A stretch of 27,131 nt of DNA from JAAYLC01 sp964636665 (GTDB lineage: Bacteria; Bacteroidota; Bacteroidia; Flavobacteriales; Flavobacteriaceae). The notes below the pieces were generated by a model. The model searched no databases and had not been told where the DNA came from. It saw only the letters and a list, made by a program, of their open reading frames with translations. Made by a program: the position numbers and the translations under genes. Positions 24,073 through 27,131 of the stretch are shown piece after piece; position 1 is the first letter of the stretch; every line of letters starts with the position of its first letter. The stretch lies in assembly GCA_964636665.1 (NCBI GenBank), contig CAZWVT010000020.1, positions 1-27,131 of the forward strand, read 5' to 3'.

Positions 24073-24105
24073 CAAAAAAAGCCGCATTGTAATAATGCGA
24101 CTTTT
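24073..24105 (-). terminator. Terminator between the 55-residue gene and dnaG
   Basis: A hairpin of AAAAG-c-CGCATT (24077-24088) with AATGCG-a-CTTTT (24094-24105), with one mismatch and a 5-base loop. On the minus strand it runs into a T tract (24080-24074). It lies about 25 bases past the stop of the small gene and should isolate dnaG from upstream transcription. Confidence 0.75.
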
Positions 24106-24129
24106 AATTGACAATTAATCGAATAAAAA

Positions 24130-24297
24130 TTACTTTTTCTCCTTGTTTTGATTTTCTTTAGAATTTCCGGGTTTTGAATATGACGGCGGATCGCTTGCCG
24201 GAAATGTTTGTTCCAACTCAGCATCTATCTGAGCTTCTCGTTTTTCTTTTTCGGATTGATTTTCCTTTGCTTTTTGAGATTTATCTGACTTTTCCAT
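24130..24297 (-). CDS. Small highly charged protein with TFPASDPPS motif
   Basis: 55 residues from ATG 24295-24297. A GTG 12 codons upstream could extend it, but the ATG is preferred. It is almost entirely polar (Lys, Glu, Gln, Ser) with no membrane segment, so it is probably disordered. Its one recognisable element is ELEQTFPASDPPS at about 27-39. An equivalent xxLExTFPASDPPS motif recurs, as far as I recall, in many short uncharacterised bacterial proteins; its function is unknown to me. It has its own terminator downstream and lies just below the beta-barrel gene on the same strand. Confidence 0.7.
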   Translation of the reverse strand: MEKSDKSQKAKENQSEKEKREAQIDAELEQTFPASDPPSYSKPGNSKENQNKEKK

Positions 24298-24369
24298 AAT
24301 ATTGTATTTTTCATCTAAAGTATGATTATTCACTTGTAAGTTTGATTATAAAAAAGTTAAACTGTGTTC

Positions 24370-25386
24370 TTAATCCCAATCAAATCTTAGTCCTAATGAA
24401 ATATTATGCTGTTTGAACTCATTGTTTTGAAACAAAGGATTCAGGTCATATTTGGTGTACAATGAAAAAGAACTCCACCCGATGTAGCCACTCAATCCAT
24501 AAATTATATTGGAAGTGTTGTAATCCTCTTTGATTTTGGCTTTTCGGTTTCTTCCGTCTTCTATATATTTTAGTTTTTGACGTGTTCCGAGGTTTACGCC
24601 GGCATATCCACCCAATCCCATTCTAAAATGTTTTGAAGTTGAATACCCCACATTGTCGTCAGAACCAAGTTGTTTGGAAGGACCAAATTCAATGTGAATC
24701 GGTATTACCAAATTGTCCATCCGGAGTTTTGATTTTTTAAGTTGATGCGGATAATCCTGTAATTCAGTAATTTCTCCGGCATCTACAAAATATCGATTGC
24801 CGTTTGGTCTCAAACCGTTAAACTGAAAATGAAGTCCGTATTTTAACCGCAACCAATTGTTGTTTTCTAAAATGCGCGTTTTCCAAGAATAACCGATTTC
24901 AAAAAACTTGCTCTTGCCGATTCTGTAATCTGATTCATTAAAAGATTCTCCTTCTGTGATTACATTGTTTAAACCAAAAGCAATTACCGGACCGGAAGTG
25001 GTGCGTTTGTATTTTCGTTTACTTAAGGTGACTTCAACTGTTTTGGTAATTTCGGAAGTACTTTCTTTGTTGACCGAATCCGTTTTAACTTTGGAATTCC
25101 GTTCTGCAAGGGCTATTTTATTGTCGAGAATGGCCATTCTGTTTGCAATATTTGCGGCGTGATGTTCTGCGACAGCCATTTTTAAAGAATCTGCTTCTTG
25201 CTTGGAAATTTCGTTGGATTCATAGCGTTTGTTGATGCGCTCAACTTCATTTTTCAACTGCTCCTTTTCTTCGGAAACAAGCTTTTCCTTTTGTCTTGTA
25301 AGTGATTCGACTGTTTCGCCGGTGTCATTTTGAGCATAAGAAAATGACATTAAAAGCAGGAAAATAATGGTGGTTATTTTTTTCAT
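24370..25386 (-). CDS. Outer-membrane beta-barrel protein with N-terminal coiled coil
   Basis: 338 residues from ATG with a clear Sec signal peptide (MKKITTIIFLLLMSFSYAQ, cleavage after about A18). Residues 25-105 are charged and helical with heptad-like spacing (EKLVSEEKEQLKNEVERINK). From about 130 on, the sequence alternates as amphipathic strands with aromatic edges (FFEIGYSWKTRIL, LRLKYGLHFQFNGLR, HFRMGLGGYAGVNLGT, IIYGLSGYIGWSSFSLYTKYDLN) and ends in SLGLRFDWD, an outer-membrane C-terminal strand. It resembles the PorT/OmpA-like small barrels of Bacteroidota. It lies 6 bases after the small acidic gene, in a group led by the ECF sigma factor. The function is unassigned; an envelope-stress target is plausible from context. 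Confidence 0.85.
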   Translation of the reverse strand: MKKITTIIFLLLMSFSYAQNDTGETVESLTRQKEKLVSEEKEQLKNEVERINKRYESNEISKQEADSLKMAVAEHHAANIANRMAILDNKIALAERNSKVKTDSVNKESTSEITKTVEVTLSKRKYKRTTSGPVIAFGLNNVITEGESFNESDYRIGKSKFFEIGYSWKTRILENNNWLRLKYGLHFQFNGLRPNGNRYFVDAGEITELQDYPHQLKKSKLRMDNLVIPIHIEFGPSKQLGSDDNVGYSTSKHFRMGLGGYAGVNLGTRQKLKYIEDGRNRKAKIKEDYNTSNIIYGLSGYIGWSSFSLYTKYDLNPLFQNNEFKQHNISLGLRFDWD

Positions 25387-25392
25387 ATTGTG

Positions 25393-25658
25393 TTAATTAA
25401 ATTTTGATACTATAGCTGTTCGTAATCCCTCGTATTCATTCCCTAAGAAATCAAATATCTTATCGCGAAATGTGCGGTTGAGTTCAAATTCCACTTCTTC
25501 CAGCAGCGATGCCGCATCAATATTGGAATAATCCGAGTTTCTGTTCAATTGCATTTCCAATTGTGCTTGAAAAAGCAACCGCTCCACTTCTTCAATCAAA
25601 GCTTCTTCATTGTCCTGTGGCAAATCTTTTATTGTTGCCGCCACATTTTCCGCCCATT
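25393..25658 (-). CDS. Hypothetical protein, 5' end lost in assembly gap
   Basis: The frame is open from the gap edge (WAENVAATIKDLPQ...) to a stop at 25393, about 88 visible codons. A GTG at 25642-25644 could start an 83-residue protein, but coding appears to continue up to the gap, so the true start is probably in the missing sequence. The visible part is acidic and helical (EEALIEEVERLLFQAQLEMQL, SLLEEVEFELNRTFRDKIFDFLGNEYEGL). There is no membrane segment in the visible portion, so a classic membrane anti-sigma factor is not shown. I do not recognise the family. Position directly after an ECF sigma gene makes a regulatory partner possible, but this is inference only. Confidence 0.65.
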
Positions 25659-25758
25659 NNNNNNNNNNNNNNNNNNNNNNNNNNNNNNNNNNNNNNNNNN
25701 NNNNNNNNNNNNNNNNNNNNNNNNNNNNNNNNNNNNNNNNNNNNNNNNNNNNNNNNNN
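25659..25758. other. Assembly gap (100 N)
   Basis: Exactly 100 unknown bases, the conventional placeholder for a gap of unknown size. It removes the end of the ECF sigma factor (region 4 helix-turn-helix) and the start of the next gene. Reading frames cannot be followed across it. Confidence 0.99.
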
Positions 25759-26222
25759 AACTTAGAGGCGATTTCGTGATGTTTATACCCTTCGATGACA
25801 TAAAGGACAAAAACAATGCGATATCCTTCCGGCAAAAAATCTATTTCCTCTTGAATACTTTCCACGGCAAAATCCGTGTCCATTTCAATGGTATAATCAG
25901 ATATATTTTCCAAAACCACTTCATCGGCAATTTGAAATTTGGCTTCTTTCCGAAGTTCTGAAATGCATTCATTGACCATAATTCTTCTTATCCATCCTTC
26001 AAAACTGCCTTCTGCAGAAAATGTGTCCAACTTGGTAAATACTTTGAGAAAACCGGCGAGCATGACTTCTTCCGCAAATTCAAGCTGGTTAAAATACCTT
26101 CTACACACGCCTAACATCTTAGGCGCAAACCTGTTAAAAATTTGTTGCTGCGCTCGCCGATTCCCTCTTTTGGCTTCTTCAATCAGGCTTAGCAGGTTTT
26201 TATGAAAGTGAATAATCTTCAA
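25759..26222 (-). CDS. ECF-type RNA polymerase sigma factor, 3' end lost in assembly gap
   Basis: Sigma-70 family factor of the extracytoplasmic-function type. 154 residues are visible from TTG 26220-26222. An in-frame TAA lies just upstream (26226-26228), the next ATG (codon 36) would cut into region 2, and the N-terminus MKIIHFHKNLLSLIEEAKRGN matches how flavobacterial homologues begin. Region 2 is about 24-94 (QQIFNRFAPKMLGVCRRYF, EEVMLAGFLKVFTKLDTF, EGSFEGWIRRIMVNECISELRK). Region 4 begins at about 120 (IDFLPEGYRIVFVLYVIEGYKHHEIASK) and runs into the gap within the helix-turn-helix. It leads a group with the small acidic protein and the beta-barrel protein, and diverges from a Spy-like gene. 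Confidence 0.93.
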
Positions 26223-26414
26223 AATTTATGTTTTGCGAAAAGCTTCTATTAGTAAGACGCAAAAATCGGAAGAATGGTTGTCTGAAAACAAAAAAACAGG
26301 AAAACTTCAATGATGTATTCTTATTAAATGTATTTTTATCAAATTATAACCAATGAAACTATTTAATCAACAAAGTGTCTAACCTAAAAAAGTGTTTAAC
26401 TAAAAACTATTATT
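26223..26414. promoter_or_regulatory. Divergent intergenic region between the ECF sigma and Spy-like genes
   Basis: 192 bases that must hold both promoters. I find no exact TAnnTTTG box in either direction; the nearest is TATTTTTA (26331-26338, plus strand). The missing housekeeping box is compatible with control by an alternative sigma factor, possibly the ECF factor itself, but no ECF promoter motif can be assigned from one sequence. A short direct repeat, AAGTGTnTAAC, occurs at 26373-26383 and 26390-26400, near the Spy-like gene. Confidence 0.4.
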
Positions 26415-26810
26415 ATGAGAAAAATGAAATATGGAATTTTCGCAATGGCTGTTTGCTTTGGTATGACGAGCATGCAAGCTCAAGAAAAAGCAGCTTTAAA
26501 ATCAAATCCCGATGTGGCTTATGATGAAAACCGGATAGAAAAAATGAGGGAAGAACTCGAGTTATCGGAAGATCAAGTCGAAAGAATAAAAGATATTATG
26601 TCGGCAAGAGCAGATGAAAAAGCCAAATTAAAAGATATGCTCAAGCAGCTTAAAGAAGAAGAACGTAGGGAAATGGAGTCAATTTATACCGATGAGCAAA
26701 GAGCAAGATTGGATGAAATGAAAGAACGACGCCAAGAACTTATAGAACGACGCCGTGCCGAGAGGGAGGAAAGAGGAGAAGGAAAAAAGTTCCAACGCAA
26801 TAAAAAATAA
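26415..26810 (+). CDS. Secreted Spy/CpxP-like helical protein
   Basis: 131 residues from ATG with a signal peptide (MRKMKYGIFAMAVCFGMTSMQAQ, cleavage near A22). The mature part is strongly helical and charged: RIEKMREELELSEDQVERIKDIM near 40-62, which resembles the LTxxQ-type motif (here LSEDQ), then LKDMLKQLKEEERREMESIYTDEQRARLDEMKERRQEL, the second 'LTxEQ'-like repeat, and an Arg/Glu-rich tail. This is the pattern of Spy/CpxP-related periplasmic chaperones and sensors, which monitor envelope or metal stress. It diverges from the ECF sigma factor across 192 bases, fitting a stress-response module, and ends at a strong terminator. Confidence 0.85.
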   Translation: MRKMKYGIFAMAVCFGMTSMQAQEKAALKSNPDVAYDENRIEKMREELELSEDQVERIKDIMSARADEKAKLKDMLKQLKEEERREMESIYTDEQRARLDEMKERRQELIERRRAEREERGEGKKFQRNKK

Positions 26811-26834
26811 TCCACAACTTTGTTTTATTAAATT

Positions 26835-26868
26835 AAAAAACAGTCTTTTTATTAGGCTGTTTTTTTTT
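26835..26868 (+). terminator. Terminator after the Spy-like gene
   Basis: AAAAAACAGTCT (26835-26846) pairs with AGGCTGTTTTTT (26854-26865), with one T-G wobble and loop TTTTATT, followed by more T. It lies about 25 bases after the stop codon. Confidence 0.88.
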
Positions 26869-26870
26869 GT

Positions 26871-27110
26871 GAAGCGTTTTTTAGTTGAAAGTTGAAAGTT
26901 GAAAATTGAAAGTTTTATCGTGAGGCGAAATGCGTGAAGGGTGAAGCGTTTTTTTAGTTGAAAATTTGAGTCCCCTAAATAGCGTTGACCTGACGGTAGT
27001 AAACACATTGTCAGTTCGAGTGTTTTTCAAATGCAGCGTAGCAAATTTGAAAAATGTATTGAGAACAGGTTAGACAAAACCATTTACCGGAAAGCGTTTT
27101 TTAGTTGAAA
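26871..27110. repeat. Three dispersed copies of AAGCGTTTTTTAGTTGAAA, with a 7-bp tandem repeat
   Basis: The unit AAGCG-T6/7-AGTTGAAA occurs at 26872-26890, 26944-26963 (seven T) and 27092-27110. After the first copy, the 7-mer GTTGAAA continues as a tandem array of four units at 26884-26911 (the last is ATTGAAA); the third copy is followed by one more partial unit. Copies begin 72 and 148 bases apart. The stretch from 26811 to the window end holds no gene I can support, only the terminator, these repeats and the inverted repeat. Confidence 0.75.
27008..27069. repeat. REP-like inverted repeat
   Basis: A perfect 10-bp inverted repeat, TTTTTCAAAT (27023-27032) and ATTTGAAAAA (27045-27054), with a 12-base loop, inside a longer imperfect palindrome whose outer arms include GTTC (27014-27017) and GAAC (27063-27066). 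Elements of this kind (CAGTTCGAG ... TTGAGAAC flanking a TTTTTCAAAT hairpin) are, as I recall, dispersed between genes in many flavobacterial genomes. It is non-coding, could fold in RNA or as a DNA cruciform, and lacks a T tract, so it is probably not a terminator. Confidence 0.65.
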
Positions 27111-27131
27111 GTTGAAGCTTCATTAACCATT

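Noticed and set aside
26884..26911. CRISPR-like repeat array
   Set aside because: The units are 7 bp with no spacers and there are no cas genes; it is a simple tandem repeat.
26679..27008. 109-codon minus-strand open frame at the right end
   Set aside because: It runs through a terminator and low-complexity repeats and is antisense to the Spy-like gene.
1..27131. Defence island, prophage, toxin-antitoxin or biosynthetic cluster
   Set aside because: I checked all gene-sized frames; the content is core housekeeping with no nuclease, helicase, recombinase, capsid or toxin-like gene.

Overview
The window is low-GC and gene-dense, and it looks like a chromosomal segment of a flavobacterium (Bacteroidota, most likely Flavobacteriaceae). 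Four things support this. Promoters repeatedly carry the Bacteroidota -7 octamer TAnnTTTG. The gliding genes gldB and gldC are present. Nothing resembling strong Shine-Dalgarno sites stands out. The cell-division genes have the long, lineage-typical forms (FtsZ with a roughly 300-residue acidic tail, MraY with a periplasmic insertion, FtsI with a C-terminal PASTA domain).

Layout, left to right. Positions 1-1231 hold two minus-strand genes: a sulfate-assimilation reductase (cysH, cut by the window edge) and a small cysteine-rich protein of unknown function. A plus-strand GatB/YqeY gene and a tRNA-Arg(UCG) follow, ending in two terminators, the second of which also serves ftsZ. From 2081 to 17598 lies an unbroken minus-strand division and cell-wall (dcw) cluster, transcribed in the order mraZ-rsmH-ftsL-ftsI-murE-mraY-murD-ftsW-murG-murC-ftsQ-ftsA-ftsZ. 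Gaps are very short and several stops and starts overlap (ATGA). murF and ddl are absent from the cluster. Its promoter region carries a tandem GTGGK-N5 array that is almost certainly the MraZ operator.

Positions 17805-19229 hold a plus-strand alpha/beta hydrolase and the GTPase engB. Tail-to-tail with engB are gldC and gldB (minus). Divergent from gldB is nadE, followed by a NarL-type response regulator with a defective phosphorylation pocket. The regulator overlaps the end of the primase gene dnaG (minus). DnaG starts at TTG and has lost all four zinc ligands of its N-terminal domain.

The right end holds a 55-residue polar protein, then a minus-strand group made of an ECF sigma factor (interrupted by a 100-N assembly gap), a small acidic protein and an outer-membrane beta-barrel protein. 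Divergent from the sigma factor is a secreted Spy/CpxP-like helical protein, the pairing expected of an envelope-stress module. The last 320 bases are non-coding and contain short repeats and a REP-like inverted repeat.

Functionally the window couples peptidoglycan precursor synthesis (MurC, MurD, MurE, MraY, MurG), septal wall synthesis (FtsW, FtsI) and the divisome (FtsL, FtsQ, FtsA, FtsZ) with neighbours for ribosome assembly (RsmH, EngB), NAD synthesis, replication priming and gliding. I see no mobile element, phage, CRISPR or defence system. The most unusual items are subtle: a zinc-less primase, a pseudo-receiver regulator, a tRNA with a compensatory A19-U56 tertiary pair, and the MraZ operator layout.
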